38,739 bases of DNA. It comes from Candidatus Phocaeicola faecipullorum (GTDB lineage: Bacteria; Bacteroidota; Bacteroidia; Bacteroidales; Bacteroidaceae). Location: the NCBI GenBank assembly GCA_018884025.1, contig JAHLFB010000102.1, forward strand, positions 1-38,739, written 5' to 3'. The translations under genes were made by a program, and so were the position numbers. Shown here piece after piece: positions 30,527-38,739 of this stretch (position 1 is its first letter; each line of letters begins with the position of its first letter). A model generated the notes under the pieces. That model saw only the letters and a program-made list of their open reading frames with translations, was not told where the DNA came from and ran no database searches.

Positions 30527-31918
30527 TCAATTCTTTATATTGCGCATATATACATCGGCACGTGTCATCACATCGCGCACAAAATTATAAGTTTCAGTAC
30601 CTCTGAAATAACCGTTTTTGCAAACAGGGTCTTTGTAATACTCCTCTCTGTTTTTAAGTAACATATACACAGCTACATTGCCATCCCATAGATATTTATC
30701 CTTACCATATTTTTCAGCCAGTGCCATAGCATCAAAAACATGCCCTATACCGGAATTATAGGAAGCCAGAACAAATTTAACACGGTCTTCATCTCTAACC
30801 TTAGAAAAAATTTTCTGTAATGCTGCAATATATTTTACTCCACCCTTGATGCTTTGCTCCGGATCGCTCTCCATACCGGCAGGAACTCCATATGCTCTTG
30901 CAGTGACAGGCATCAGCTGCATAAGCCCTTTTGCACCAGCCCATGAGACAGCACCCGGATTAAAATTAGATTCTGTATAAACAAGGGCGGCAAGTAATCT
31001 CCAGTCCCAGTTTATCTGCAACGCATATTTTTTGAACAAATCATCATAATGTGAAATTCTTCCATCTTTAAGCGACAGTATTGCAGCCTGAGGCGTATGT
31101 TTGTTCAATTCAAAATATCTCCTTGCACTTGCCTCATACTCAGCTGAGTTTATATTTTCCCTATGCCATTTGTCGGCAGCCTCAGCCAATTTCGGAGAAG
31201 TTTTTCTGACAGCCCAGGCAGAACGCTGGTCAAAGCTTATCTCCATACTGATATTCAGATTAGGATTGTATGTTTTATTAATCTTTGCCAACTCATTATT
31301 GGTGACAGTATAATCTATTTTACCTTCCGCCACCATCGTGATAAGATCTTCATTCGTTATGCTGTCCTGATTTATCTCATGTATCATTATACCTCCTCCA
31401 AGCTCCTGATTAAGATTTTTCAATCTCATCTCGTATTTACCCGGCATTACATAAACTTCTTTTCCTACCAGTTGTGTAACATCGTTCAAAACATCCTTTC
31501 CATTTCTCTGAACGAGAACCTGGTGAGATACATTTTCTTTTCCACAATATATAAGCTCCTTTTTCCTTTCATTAGTTATAGCCAGATTATAAGCTATCAG
31601 GTCTCCTTCACCATTCAAAAGAGCCTTTACAAGCTCTACTTCCGAATTTACCACTTTAACCTTCAACTCTACTCCCAAGGATTTGGCAAATCCCTGAGCC
31701 AACTCATACTGAAATCCCATTGGAGATTCCCTATAACTAAAATATGAAGCATAACTGTTTATGGTCAGGACAATTAGCTCGCCATCTTCAATAATATCAT
31801 CCAAATCGCCATGGATAATTTCCACATCGTCTTCCTTAGAAGTATATAAAAAAGTCACAGTAGCCAATACTACCAGAAACAACAATAAAACAGCGATTAA
31901 TATACTACGTTTATTCAT
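30527..31918 (-). CDS. mltF: Membrane-bound lytic murein transglycosylase F
   Basis: 463 residues. An N-terminal membrane anchor (ILIAVLLLFLVVLATVTFLY) is followed by a solute-binding protein (SBP family 3) domain, residues about 45-270 (GELIVLTINSYASYFSYR, GEGDLIAYNLAIT, WAVRKTSPKLAEA), and a lytic transglycosylase SLT domain, about 285-440: catalytic Glu in YTESNFNPGAVSWAGAKGLMQLMP, then DPEQSIKGGVKYI and FVLASYNSG. This SBP-SLT order is that of MltF. It cleaves the MurNAc-GlcNAc bond to give anhydro ends; in E. coli the first domain senses peptides and controls activity. Divergent from the Dabb gene. Confidence 0.92.
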   Translation of the reverse strand: MNKRSILIAVLLLFLVVLATVTFLYTSKEDDVEIIHGDLDDIIEDGELIVLTINSYASYFSYRESPMGFQYELAQGFAKSLGVELKVKVVNSEVELVKALLNGEGDLIAYNLAITNERKKELIYCGKENVSHQVLVQRNGKDVLNDVTQLVGKEVYVMPGKYEMRLKNLNQELGGGIMIHEINQDSITNEDLITMVAEGKIDYTVTNNELAKINKTYNPNLNISMEISFDQRSAWAVRKTSPKLAEAADKWHRENINSAEYEASARRYFELNKHTPQAAILSLKDGRISHYDDLFKKYALQINWDWRLLAALVYTESNFNPGAVSWAGAKGLMQLMPVTARAYGVPAGMESDPEQSIKGGVKYIAALQKIFSKVRDEDRVKFVLASYNSGIGHVFDAMALAEKYGKDKYLWDGNVAVYMLLKNREEYYKDPVCKNGYFRGTETYNFVRDVMTRADVYMRNIKN

Positions 31919-31944
31919 TGTATTACATTTTAATAATTAATGAT

Positions 31945-31952
31945 TATCTTTG
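31945..31952 (+). promoter_or_regulatory. Likely -7 box of the Dabb/thioesterase unit
   Basis: TATCTTTG, an exact TAnnTTTG match, 40 bases before the Dabb start codon. A TTG lies at 31918-31920, 24 bases upstream, slightly more than the usual spacing. Confidence 0.45.
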
Positions 31953-31991
31953 CCACATACAAAAATACGATAATAAATAAAATATACAACT

Positions 31992-32291
31992 ATGGTCAAG
32001 CACATTGTTATGTTCAAGCTGAAAGATAGCTTGTCAGAAAAAGAAAAACAGGAGATAGCAGGAAGTTTCAAATCAGCAATTGAAGCACTGCCGGAAAAAA
32101 TTGATTTCATAAGATACATACACGTAGGAATAAACATCAATACTACAGAAAAGTGGGACATATGTCTTGAAAGTACATTCGATACACTTGATGATGTAAA
32201 GGCTTATTCAGTCCACCCTGCTCATGTAGCCGCTGCCGGAATAATAAAGGAAGCAAAAGAAGACAGGGCATGTGTAGATTTCGAACAATAA
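31992..32291 (+). CDS. Dabb-family (stress-responsive A/B barrel) protein
   Basis: 99 residues. It begins MVKHIVMFKLKD, the Dabb start, followed by an amphipathic helix (QEIAGSFKSAIEALP), a strand, and the conserved HP in KAYSVHPAHVAAAGIIKEA. Dabb proteins form dimeric alpha/beta barrels; in bacteria their substrate is mostly unknown. It is 12 bases before the thioesterase gene, so the two are co-transcribed. Confidence 0.88.
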   Translation: MVKHIVMFKLKDSLSEKEKQEIAGSFKSAIEALPEKIDFIRYIHVGININTTEKWDICLESTFDTLDDVKAYSVHPAHVAAAGIIKEAKEDRACVDFEQ

Positions 32292-32303
32292 ACAAATATA
32301 GCC

Positions 32304-32795
32304 ATGAAAAAGATTATCAACCCTTGGAAAGGCATGGACGGATATTATTGTTTCGGTTGTGCACCAAACAATGAAGCCGGAGTAAAAATGGAGTTCTACG
32401 AAGACGGAGACGACATAGTAAGCATCTGGCATCCGGAAGCAAAATATCAGGGATGGGTCAATACCCTTCACGGTGGAATACAAGCTACGCTGCTTGATGA
32501 AATATGCGCCTGGGTAATAGCAAGAAAACTGCAAACCACTGGAGTGACATCGAAAATGGAGACAAGGTACATGAAATCCATTATGACTACTGATGATTAC
32601 ATTGTATTAAGGGCACATATCCGCGAACAGAAAAGAAACATAATAATTGTAGATGCTTCAATCTACAATATGAAAGGCGAAGAATGCACAAAAGCGACAT
32701 GTACGTATTTCACATTCCCTAAAGAAAAGGCACAAAAGGATATGTTTTTCTACGGATGTGAGACAGAAGACGAAGATGTCAATCCATTAATTTGA
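32304..32795 (+). CDS. PaaI-type hotdog-fold thioesterase
   Basis: 163 residues. The hotdog signature is GWVNTLHGGIQATLLDEICAWV (His-Gly-Gly and the catalytic Asp-Glu on the central helix). Outer strands include SKMETRYMKSI and IIVDASIYNMKGEECTKATCTYF. An N-terminal YYCFGCAPNNEAGVKM with two Cys is common to this subgroup. It hydrolyses acyl-CoA or a similar thioester; substrate unknown. It is downstream of the Dabb gene and upstream of the his leader, from which it is separated by about 80 bases. Confidence 0.85.
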   Translation: MKKIINPWKGMDGYYCFGCAPNNEAGVKMEFYEDGDDIVSIWHPEAKYQGWVNTLHGGIQATLLDEICAWVIARKLQTTGVTSKMETRYMKSIMTTDDYIVLRAHIREQKRNIIIVDASIYNMKGEECTKATCTYFTFPKEKAQKDMFFYGCETEDEDVNPLI

Positions 32796-32825
32796 AAGAA
32801 AAATCAAACTTTTTGCATTAAAAAT

Positions 32826-32856
32826 TTGGATTTATAAATCTTTAGCTATACTTTTG
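32826..32856 (+). promoter_or_regulatory. Promoter of the his operon
   Basis: TTG (32826-32828), 20 bases, TACTTTTG (32849-32856): full match to the Bacteroidetes consensus. The leader peptide ATG follows 23 bases after the -7 box. Confidence 0.7.
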
Positions 32857-32878
32857 TCGCAAACAAGAAGAAAAAATT

Positions 32879-32929
32879 ATGATTTATACAACTGCACTAC
32901 ATCACCATCATCATTTCCTGACGAAATAA
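32879..32929 (+). CDS. hisL: His leader peptide
   Basis: Sixteen residues, MIYTTALHHHHHFLTK, with five consecutive histidine codons (CAT/CAC). Ribosome stalling at these codons when histidyl-tRNA is scarce is the sensor step of transcription attenuation. It lies directly between the his promoter and the terminator/antiterminator pair. Confidence 0.9.
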   Translation: MIYTTALHHHHHFLTK

Positions 32930-33010
32930 TCGGTAGGCTGATGGCTCATGCAGTTCATTATACAGAAATTTATTTAAAGGCTTGCCGTAAAACTACGGTG
33001 AGCCTTTTTT
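32905..33010 (+). promoter_or_regulatory. His attenuator (antiterminator and terminator)
   Basis: Three exclusive helices can be drawn. Segment 1 (CCATCA, 32905-32910, within the His codons) pairs with TGATGG (32939-32944). The antiterminator pairs CGGTAGGCT (32931-32939) with GGCTTGCCG (32979-32987), including G-U pairs. The terminator is a 14-bp stem (32976-32989 with 32994-33007) with an AAAC loop and a T run to 33010. A ribosome held on the His codons blocks segment 1, lets the antiterminator form and allows transcription into hisG. Confidence 0.85.
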
Positions 33011-33046
33011 ATTAATACAGATTATAAACTTTTAAAATCAAAAAAT

Positions 33047-33898
33047 ATGCTAAGAATTGCCGTACAATCAAAAGGCCGTTTGTTTGAGGATACAATGGCC
33101 CTGCTTGCAGAAGCTGACATCAAACTGTCAACATCAAAACGCACATTGCTAACACAATCAACAAACTTTCCAGTGGAAATTCTGTTCCTGCGTGATGACG
33201 ATATTCCGCAATGCGTGGCAAGCGGAGTTGCCGACATGGGTATAGTAGGTGAAAACGAATTTGAAGAGAGAGAAGAAGAAGCTGATATAATACAAAGACT
33301 AGGATTCAGCAAATGCCGCCTTTCACTTGCCTTGCATAAAGAAATAGACTACACAGGCCTGGAATGGTTCAACGGAAAGAAAATCGCAACATCATATCCT
33401 GTTATTCTGAAAAGATTTCTTGATAAAAACAATATAAAAGCCGATATACACGTTATCACCGGTTCAGTAGAAATAGCTCCAGGTATAGGACTGGCTGACG
33501 CTATATTCGACATAGTAAGTTCTGGTTCAACGCTTATAAGCAACAATCTGAAGGAAGTTGAGGTAGTAATGAAAAGCGAGGCTCTTCTGATAGGAAACAA
33601 AAACATGAGCGATGAAAAGAAAGAAATTCTCAAGGAACTGCTCTTCCGTCTGGATGCAGTAAAAGCAGCAGAAGACAAGAAATACGTATTGATGAATGTT
33701 CCTACCGACAAGGTAAAAGATATTATTGAGGTTCTTCCAGGAATAAAAAGTCCTACAGTAATGCCTCTTGCCACTGAAGGATGGAGCAGTGTACACACAG
33801 TGCTAGATCAGAAATGTTTCTGGGAAATAATAGGAAAACTGAAATCATTGGGAGCACAGGGCATTCTGGTTCTTCCTATTGAAAAGATGATACTTTGA
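33047..33898 (+). CDS. hisG: ATP phosphoribosyltransferase (long form)
   Basis: 283 residues, the long HisG form with a C-terminal ACT-like regulatory domain (so it needs no HisZ). MLRIAVQSKGRLFEDTM is the N-terminal signature, GVADMGIVGENEF a core strand, and SGSVEIAPGIGLADAIFDIVSSGSTL the PRPP-binding region. The regulatory part is in TVMPLATEGWSSVHTVL. It catalyses the first, feedback-inhibited step of histidine synthesis (ATP + PRPP). It is the first gene after the attenuator. Confidence 0.96.
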   Translation: MLRIAVQSKGRLFEDTMALLAEADIKLSTSKRTLLTQSTNFPVEILFLRDDDIPQCVASGVADMGIVGENEFEEREEEADIIQRLGFSKCRLSLALHKEIDYTGLEWFNGKKIATSYPVILKRFLDKNNIKADIHVITGSVEIAPGIGLADAIFDIVSSGSTLISNNLKEVEVVMKSEALLIGNKNMSDEKKEILKELLFRLDAVKAAEDKKYVLMNVPTDKVKDIIEVLPGIKSPTVMPLATEGWSSVHTVLDQKCFWEIIGKLKSLGAQGILVLPIEKMIL

Positions 33899-33978
33899 TT
33901 ACGAAAAAGAGTTGTTAGTTATTAGTAGCCATGCGGATATAACTAAAAACCAACAACCAAACTCTAACAAAAAAGACA

Positions 33979-35253
33979 ATGAACATCATAAAATATCCGG
34001 CACGCTCAGACTGGAAAAGCATTCTGAGTCGTCCAACGCTAAATACGGCAACACTTCGCGACACAGTGCTTCAGGTATTGGGAGCAATACGCGAAAAAGG
34101 AGACAAAGCCGTAATTGAATACGAAGAAAAGTTTGATAAAGTAAAACTCTCATCACTCGAAGTAACTGAAGAAGAGTTTGCCGAGGCAGAACTCCTTACA
34201 GACAGTAAACTGAAAGAAGCAATAGGAAATGCACTTGAAAACATACGCACATTCCACGCTTCACAAAAGTTTGAAGGCAAAAAAATCACCACAACTACCG
34301 GCGTAACCTGCTGGCAGAAAGCTGTAGCAATAGAAAAAGTAGGTCTGTACATTCCTGGAGGAACAGCACCTCTTTTCTCCACAGTGCTTATGCTGGCGGC
34401 ACCTGCCAAGATTGCTGGCTGCAAGGAAATAGTGCTTTGTTCGCCTCCTAACAAGGAAGGCAAAATAAATCCTGCCATCCTCTATGCGGCAAAGGCAGCC
34501 GGAGTAAGCAGGATATTCAAAGCTGGAGGAGTACAGGCTATTGGGGCAATGGCATACGGAACAGAAAGCATTCCTAAGGTTTACAAGATATTCGGTCCTG
34601 GAAACCAGTATGTTATGGCAGCAAAACAGGAAGTTTCGCTGCACGATGTAGCAATAGATATGCCTGCAGGACCTTCGGAAGTAGCTGTATTGGCTGACGA
34701 AACGGCAAATCCTGCATACGTCGCCTCAGACCTTCTCTCACAGGCAGAACACGGTGTGGACAGTCAGGCTATACTTATCACGACATCCGAAGATATGATT
34801 GATAAGGTAAAGAACGAAGTAGAGAAACAGCTCGCAGTTCTTCCAAGAAAGGAGATTACCGAAAAATCACTGTCACACAGTAAACTGATATTGGTAAATT
34901 CTATAGACGAAGCCATAGAAATGAGCAACGAATACGCTCCGGAACATCTGATAATAGAGACAAAAGACTACATGCAGGTAGCTGAAAGAATTGTCAACGC
35001 AGGTTCTGTATTCCTTGGCCCATATACTCCTGAAAGTGCAGGAGACTACGCTTCAGGAACTAACCATACTCTTCCCACAAACGGATATGCCAAAGCATAC
35101 AGCGGAGTGAACCTGGACAGTTTCATGCGTAAGATTACATTTCAGGAAATCACACGTGAAGGCATTATGAATATCGGACCAACCATAGAAACAATGGCTG
35201 CAAATGAGATTCTTGACGCCCACAAGAATGCAGTCAGTGTAAGACTTAAATAA
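33979..35253 (+). CDS. hisD: Histidinol dehydrogenase
   Basis: 424 residues, full length. Motifs: [45 protein letters not shown] (zinc ligands Q and H), [10 protein letters not shown] (catalytic Glu-His) and [16 protein letters not shown] (catalytic and zinc His). It oxidises histidinol to histidine in two NAD-dependent steps. It lies 80 bases after hisG; the gap holds no gene. Confidence 0.96.
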   Translation: MNIIKYPARSDWKSILSRPTLNTATLRDTVLQVLGAIREKGDKAVIEYEEKFDKVKLSSLEVTEEEFAEAELLTDSKLKEAIGNALENIRTFHASQKFEGKKITTTTGVTCWQKAVAIEKVGLYIPGGTAPLFSTVLMLAAPAKIAGCKEIVLCSPPNKEGKINPAILYAAKAAGVSRIFKAGGVQAIGAMAYGTESIPKVYKIFGPGNQYVMAAKQEVSLHDVAIDMPAGPSEVAVLADETANPAYVASDLLSQAEHGVDSQAILITTSEDMIDKVKNEVEKQLAVLPRKEITEKSLSHSKLILVNSIDEAIEMSNEYAPEHLIIETKDYMQVAERIVNAGSVFLGPYTPESAGDYASGTNHTLPTNGYAKAYSGVNLDSFMRKITFQEITREGIMNIGPTIETMAANEILDAHKNAVSVRLK

Positions 35254-35264
35254 AGGATATGACA

Positions 35265-36302
35265 ATGAAAGCATTAAAAGAACTTATACGCCCAAACATA
35301 TGGTCACTGAAACCCTATTCTTCTGCAAGGGACGAGTATAAAGGCGTGACGGCATCTGTGTTTCTAGATGCCAACGAAAATCCATACAATACTCCTAACA
35401 ACCGTTATCCTGACCCACTGCAAACAGAACTGAAAACATTGGTTTCAAGGGTTAAGAATATCAACAGTAACAAAATATTCTTTGGCAACGGCAGCGATGA
35501 AGCAATAGACATTCTTTACCGCACATTCTGCATACCAGGAAAAGACAATGCGGTAGCTATTGACCCAACATACGGTATGTACGAAGTATGTGCCGATATT
35601 AATGATGTAGAATACAGAAAAGTATTACTGGATGAAAATTTCCAGTTCAAGGCCTCCGATCTTCTAGCTAAAGCAGATGACAACACCAAACTGATTTTTC
35701 TCTGTTCTCCCAATAACCCCACAGGAAACAACCTGTGCCATAAAGAAATAGAAACAGTACTGGATAGTTTCCAAGGTATAGTGGTGATAGACGAAGCATA
35801 TATCGACTTCTCTACAGAAGTATCATTTACAACAATGCTTGACAAGTATCCCAATATGGTTGTACTTCAGACATTCTCAAAAGCCTGGGGCTGCGCAGGA
35901 ATACGTCTGGGAATGGCTTTCGCTTCGGAAGAAATCATTTCAGTATTCAACAAAGTGAAATATCCTTACAACGTAAATCACCTGACACAGACAGAGGCCA
36001 TCAATATGATAGGTAAAGAATATCAGATTAAGGAATGGGTGAAAACACTGCTTGCGGAAAGAGCCAGACTAATTGAGAAATTCGGAGAACTAGGCTGTTG
36101 CGAACACATCTACCCTACCGATGCCAATTTCTTCCTTGCAAAGGTTACAGACGCCAAAAAGATTTACGACTATCTGGTTAACAACGGTATCATAGTAAGA
36201 AACCGCACAAATGTAACCCTATGTCATAACTGTCTGAGAGTAACAATAGGCTCACGTCCGGAGAATGACGCACTTATAGAGGCACTGAAGAAATATAACT
36301 AA
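35265..36302 (+). CDS. hisC: Histidinol-phosphate aminotransferase
   Basis: I take the ATG at 35265 ([13 protein letters not shown], 345 residues). An ATG six bases earlier is possible, but an AGGA sequence at 35254-35257 is better spaced for the later one. PLP enzyme of fold type [11 protein letters not shown] at the start, [21 protein letters not shown] (PLP ring contact), [10 protein letters not shown] (Asp to PLP N1), and [14 protein letters not shown] (Schiff-base Lys). It transfers an amino group to imidazole-acetol phosphate. It is 11 bases after hisD. Confidence 0.95.
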   Translation: MKALKELIRPNIWSLKPYSSARDEYKGVTASVFLDANENPYNTPNNRYPDPLQTELKTLVSRVKNINSNKIFFGNGSDEAIDILYRTFCIPGKDNAVAIDPTYGMYEVCADINDVEYRKVLLDENFQFKASDLLAKADDNTKLIFLCSPNNPTGNNLCHKEIETVLDSFQGIVVIDEAYIDFSTEVSFTTMLDKYPNMVVLQTFSKAWGCAGIRLGMAFASEEIISVFNKVKYPYNVNHLTQTEAINMIGKEYQIKEWVKTLLAERARLIEKFGELGCCEHIYPTDANFFLAKVTDAKKIYDYLVNNGIIVRNRTNVTLCHNCLRVTIGSRPENDALIEALKKYN

Positions 36303-36315
36303 ACACAGAATTGAA

Positions 36316-37437
36316 ATGAAAAAGATACTATTCATCGACCGCGACGGAACTTTGGTGATAGAACCTCCAATAGATTATCAGCTCGACTCGTTCGACAAAC
36401 TGGAGTTCTATCCCAAGGTATTCCGTAATCTCGGTTTCATACGCGAACGTTTGGACTACGAATTCGTAATGGTGACAAATCAGGACGGATTAGGTACAGA
36501 TTCATTCCCTGAAGATACATTCTGGCCAGTCCACAATCTGGTAATGAAAACATTTGAGAACGAAGGAATTACATTCGACAATGTATGTATAGACAGAAGT
36601 TTTCCAGAAGACAACGCACCCACAAGAAAACCGCGTACGGGAATGCTTACCCAGTACATCAACAATCCCGAATATGACATTACAGGAAGCTACGTCATTG
36701 GAGACAGAGCAACAGATGTGGAACTGGCAAAAAATCTCGGATGCAAAGCAATACTTCTGCAAGACAACAAAGATTTACTTAAAGAAAAATCACTGGAAGA
36801 ATATTGCGTCCTAGCTACAAAAGATTGGGACAGGATAGCTGAATTTCTTTTTGCCGGAGAAAGAAAAGCCGAAGTAAGACGTGCAACCAAAGAGACTGAC
36901 ATATACATAAGCCTCAACCTTGACGGAAACGGTTCATGCGACATTAGCACCGGATTAGGCTTCTTCGACCACATGCTTGAACAAATAGGAAAACATGGCG
37001 GTTTAGACCTCACAATAAAGGTAAAAGGTGACCTCGAAGTTGATGAACACCACACAATAGAAGATACGGCAATCGCTCTTGGTGAATGTATCTACAAAGC
37101 GTTAGGAAACAAACGTGGAATTGAAAGATATGGCTACTGCCTGCCTATGGATGACTGCCTGTGCCAGGTCGCACTAGATTTCGGAGGACGTGCATGGCTG
37201 GTATGGAATGCAGAATTCAAACGCGAAAAGATTGGCGACATGCCTACAGAGATGTTCCTCCATTTCTTCAAGTCATTGAGCGATTCTGCCCGTATGAACC
37301 TTAATATAAAGGCAGAAGGTCAGAACGAGCACCATAAGATTGAAGGAATTTTCAAGGCTCTCGCAAGAAGCATAAAGATGGCTGTTAAACGCGATGTATA
37401 TCACTTTGAAATTCCTTCCAGTAAAGGATGTATATAA
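36316..37437 (+). CDS. hisB: Bifunctional histidinol-phosphatase/imidazoleglycerol-phosphate dehydratase
   Basis: 373 residues with both domains. The N-terminal HAD phosphatase (about 1-165) has FIDRDGTL (nucleophile Asp), TNQDGLGT, and [10 protein letters not shown]. The C-terminal IGPD domain (about 185-373) has [38 protein letters not shown] and [16 protein letters not shown], with the metal-binding His pairs present. Steps 6 and 8 of histidine synthesis are joined in one chain as in enterobacteria. It is 13 bases after hisC and the last gene of this operon; hisH, hisA, hisF and hisI are not in the window. Confidence 0.96.
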   Translation: MKKILFIDRDGTLVIEPPIDYQLDSFDKLEFYPKVFRNLGFIRERLDYEFVMVTNQDGLGTDSFPEDTFWPVHNLVMKTFENEGITFDNVCIDRSFPEDNAPTRKPRTGMLTQYINNPEYDITGSYVIGDRATDVELAKNLGCKAILLQDNKDLLKEKSLEEYCVLATKDWDRIAEFLFAGERKAEVRRATKETDIYISLNLDGNGSCDISTGLGFFDHMLEQIGKHGGLDLTIKVKGDLEVDEHHTIEDTAIALGECIYKALGNKRGIERYGYCLPMDDCLCQVALDFGGRAWLVWNAEFKREKIGDMPTEMFLHFFKSLSDSARMNLNIKAEGQNEHHKIEGIFKALARSIKMAVKRDVYHFEIPSSKGCI

Positions 37438-37448
37438 TTAATTTATAC

Positions 37449-37474
37449 AAGGAGGCACATAGCCTCCTTTTTTG
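37449..37474 (+). terminator. Terminator after hisB
   Basis: AAGGAGGC and GCCTCCTT enclose a five-base loop and are followed by a T run. It ends the hisGDCB transcript 12 bases after the hisB stop. Confidence 0.85.
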
Positions 37475-37545
37475 TTAACAATATTTTCAAACATGTCGAA
37501 AGAGTTAAACCATGTTATAAAGCATCATTTTCTTATATCTAACTC

Positions 37546-37644
37546 TTGACAATTAAAGAAAAAGCCATACCTTTGTATCGTGTTTTTCATAGTATTAGAT
37601 TTTAAGGTTAACAAAGGTTGGAGTACAGCGGTACTCCTTTTTTT
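37546..37644 (+). ncRNA. Promoter running into a terminator: possible short RNA of about 60 bases
   Basis: TTG (37546-37548), 19 bases, TACCTTTG (37568-37575) is a full Bacteroidetes promoter. About 45 bases later is a terminator: GGAGTAC (37620-37626), AGCG, GTACTCC (37631-37637), then seven T. No reading frame lies between. It is either an independent small RNA or a prematurely ended leader of the membrane-protein gene at 37762. From 37645 to 37761 I see only a weak TATATTCG box near 37699. Confidence 0.5.
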
Positions 37645-37761
37645 ATGTCCATAATTTTACCACATTCAATATATAGCTTTAATTAAAAAATTTATTATAT
37701 TCGCAAACAGTGTTATTTTCCGATTATAATAAACAAAATACAAACCTAAAATCATCTAATT

Positions 37762-38739
37762 ATGAAAACAACCTTCAGAATTTTACTATTAATCACCTTA
37801 TCTTTAATTAGCATCGATATATCTGCACAATTATATCGTGTAGAAAGTTTGGTAAGTGATGTCATTTTCACAAAAGACAAAAGAGCAAAAGTTATTGACC
37901 GTTCAAACGAAAAGGGATACAGGATTCCCAACGGTACTGAAATAAAAGTCCTTTCGCGCGTAGTGGAAGACACTGCAAGCGCAAGAGGAATACTTGCAAA
38001 AATAGAGTATAATGGTAAATACTATTATACAGAAGCAAGATGGCTCGTATTCTCAGAAAATAATAAGGAAGGCGTAAAAAACATTTTCGCCAATGATAAT
38101 TTCAGCCCGGCAGCCCCTGAATTAATGGGATTAAAGTTAACTCAACTTGACCCACACTCTAAATTCGGACATTTTCTATACAGTTACATACCACCTATTA
38201 TATCAGCCTCACTACTCTTAATAGGCATAGTTATGTTACTTTTCAATTTCAGACCACTTATTCCGGGGATTCTGTTCTTAATCTCCTCAGGCATTCAGGT
38301 ATATCTAAGCACAATGCTAGATTGGGATGTATTCTGGTGGTGTAATCCTGATTATCATGAGTTGTCTGTATCAATGCTGAGAGTCGTTCTGCTGGCAATA
38401 TATCTGATAATGCAATTCAGTTTCATTATATTATTTTATATGTCAGGCGACGATAAAATGAAAATTTGGCCAATAGTTGCCTGCTACTTACTCGTATGGC
38501 CCGTAGGAATGTTGTCCGTTTACTTTATAGGAACTATCTGGGTAGGAGCTGCACTATGCTACCTAATACCAATATTTATAAACCTTGTCAATGCCGGCAT
38601 AAAAGGGGCTATAACCACTATATTCTTTTTTATAGCCATAAGCATTATTTTCGGAACTTTTACTTCCATGTTCCAAATATCATTATGGCTACTTGGCGAA
38701 ATGCTTATAGTATGTCCGGGACTGGCATTCCTATTAAGT
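37762..38739 (+). CDS. Multi-pass membrane protein with periplasmic N-terminal domain, partial
   Basis: 326 residues are visible; the frame is still open at the window end. A signal peptide (MKTTFRILLLITLSLISIDISA-Q) is followed by a soluble segment of about 110 residues with SH3-like strands (RVESLVSDVIFTKDKRAKVI, YRIPNGTEIKVLSRVV, ARGILAKIEYNGKYYYTEARWL). At least six hydrophobic helices then follow. I do not recognise the family. The SH3-like domain at the front suggests cell-wall or ligand contact; this is inference. Confidence 0.75.
   Translation, partial: MKTTFRILLLITLSLISIDISAQLYRVESLVSDVIFTKDKRAKVIDRSNEKGYRIPNGTEIKVLSRVVEDTASARGILAKIEYNGKYYYTEARWLVFSENNKEGVKNIFANDNFSPAAPELMGLKLTQLDPHSKFGHFLYSYIPPIISASLLLIGIVMLLFNFRPLIPGILFLISSGIQVYLSTMLDWDVFWWCNPDYHELSVSMLRVVLLAIYLIMQFSFIILFYMSGDDKMKIWPIVACYLLVWPVGMLSVYFIGTIWVGAALCYLIPIFINLVNAGIKGAITTIFFFIAISIIFGTFTSMFQISLWLLGEMLIVCPGLAFLLS

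Noticed and set aside
1-38739. CRISPR array, insertion sequence or rRNA
   Set aside because: No regularly spaced repeats, transposase motifs or rRNA sequences were seen anywhere in the window.

Overview
The window looks like a Bacteroidales chromosome (Bacteroides/Phocaeicola-like). The supports are AT-rich DNA, weak Shine-Dalgarno sequences, several promoters of the Bacteroidetes form (TTG, 19-21 bases, TAnnTTTG), lipoproteins with acidic residues just after the lipobox cysteine, DUF4493/PCMD and fimbrillin-like surface proteins, and a hisG-hisD-hisC-hisB operon.

Region 1 (1 to about 10.1 kb) is the end of a prophage or prophage-like element. Leftward from 7504 runs an early-gene set: small unknown proteins, a group of tRNA-like genes and two folded non-coding segments, then a recombination cassette (Rad52-like annealing protein, PD-(D/E)XK nuclease, SSB, NinB-like protein, HNH nuclease and a DEAD/DEAH helicase cut by the window start). 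Rightward from 7630 runs an immunity-type cluster: a short HTH repressor, three small membrane proteins and a larger membrane-anchored protein. A long palindrome lies between the two divergent units. No integrase or virion gene is visible.

Region 2 (10.5-23.2 kb) is a cell-surface locus. A divergent AraC-type regulator faces a six-gene leftward operon: a DUF4493-FN3-PCMD lipoprotein, a DUF4493 lipoprotein, a second DUF4493-FN3-PCMD lipoprotein, two small outer-membrane barrel proteins, and an FN3-like/PCMD lipoprotein. A terminator-like hairpin follows. Then, under its own promoter, comes a lipoprotein that joins a fimbrillin-like domain to an M64 metallopeptidase. There is no SusC/SusD pair, so this is not a standard polysaccharide utilisation locus. 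It reads as a surface adhesion, binding or proteolysis complex.

Region 3 (23.2-32.8 kb) is core genome. It holds a large protein with two receiver-like domains fused to a PEP-synthase-type ATP-grasp domain, an endonuclease/exonuclease/phosphatase-family protein, PepD dipeptidase, a conserved small membrane protein behind a duplicated leader, an OmpH/Skp-like lipoprotein, thioredoxin, an MltF-type lytic transglycosylase, a Dabb protein and a hotdog thioesterase.

Region 4 (32.8-38.7 kb) is the histidine operon hisGDCB with a complete leader-peptide attenuator (five consecutive His codons, antiterminator, terminator). It is followed by a promoter that runs straight into a terminator (a possible short RNA) and by a multi-pass membrane protein cut by the window end.

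The most unusual items are the tRNA-like genes whose acceptor, D and T arms are sound but whose anticodon arms are enlarged, the fimbrillin-M64 fusion, and the DUF4493/PCMD operon as an uncharacterised surface system.
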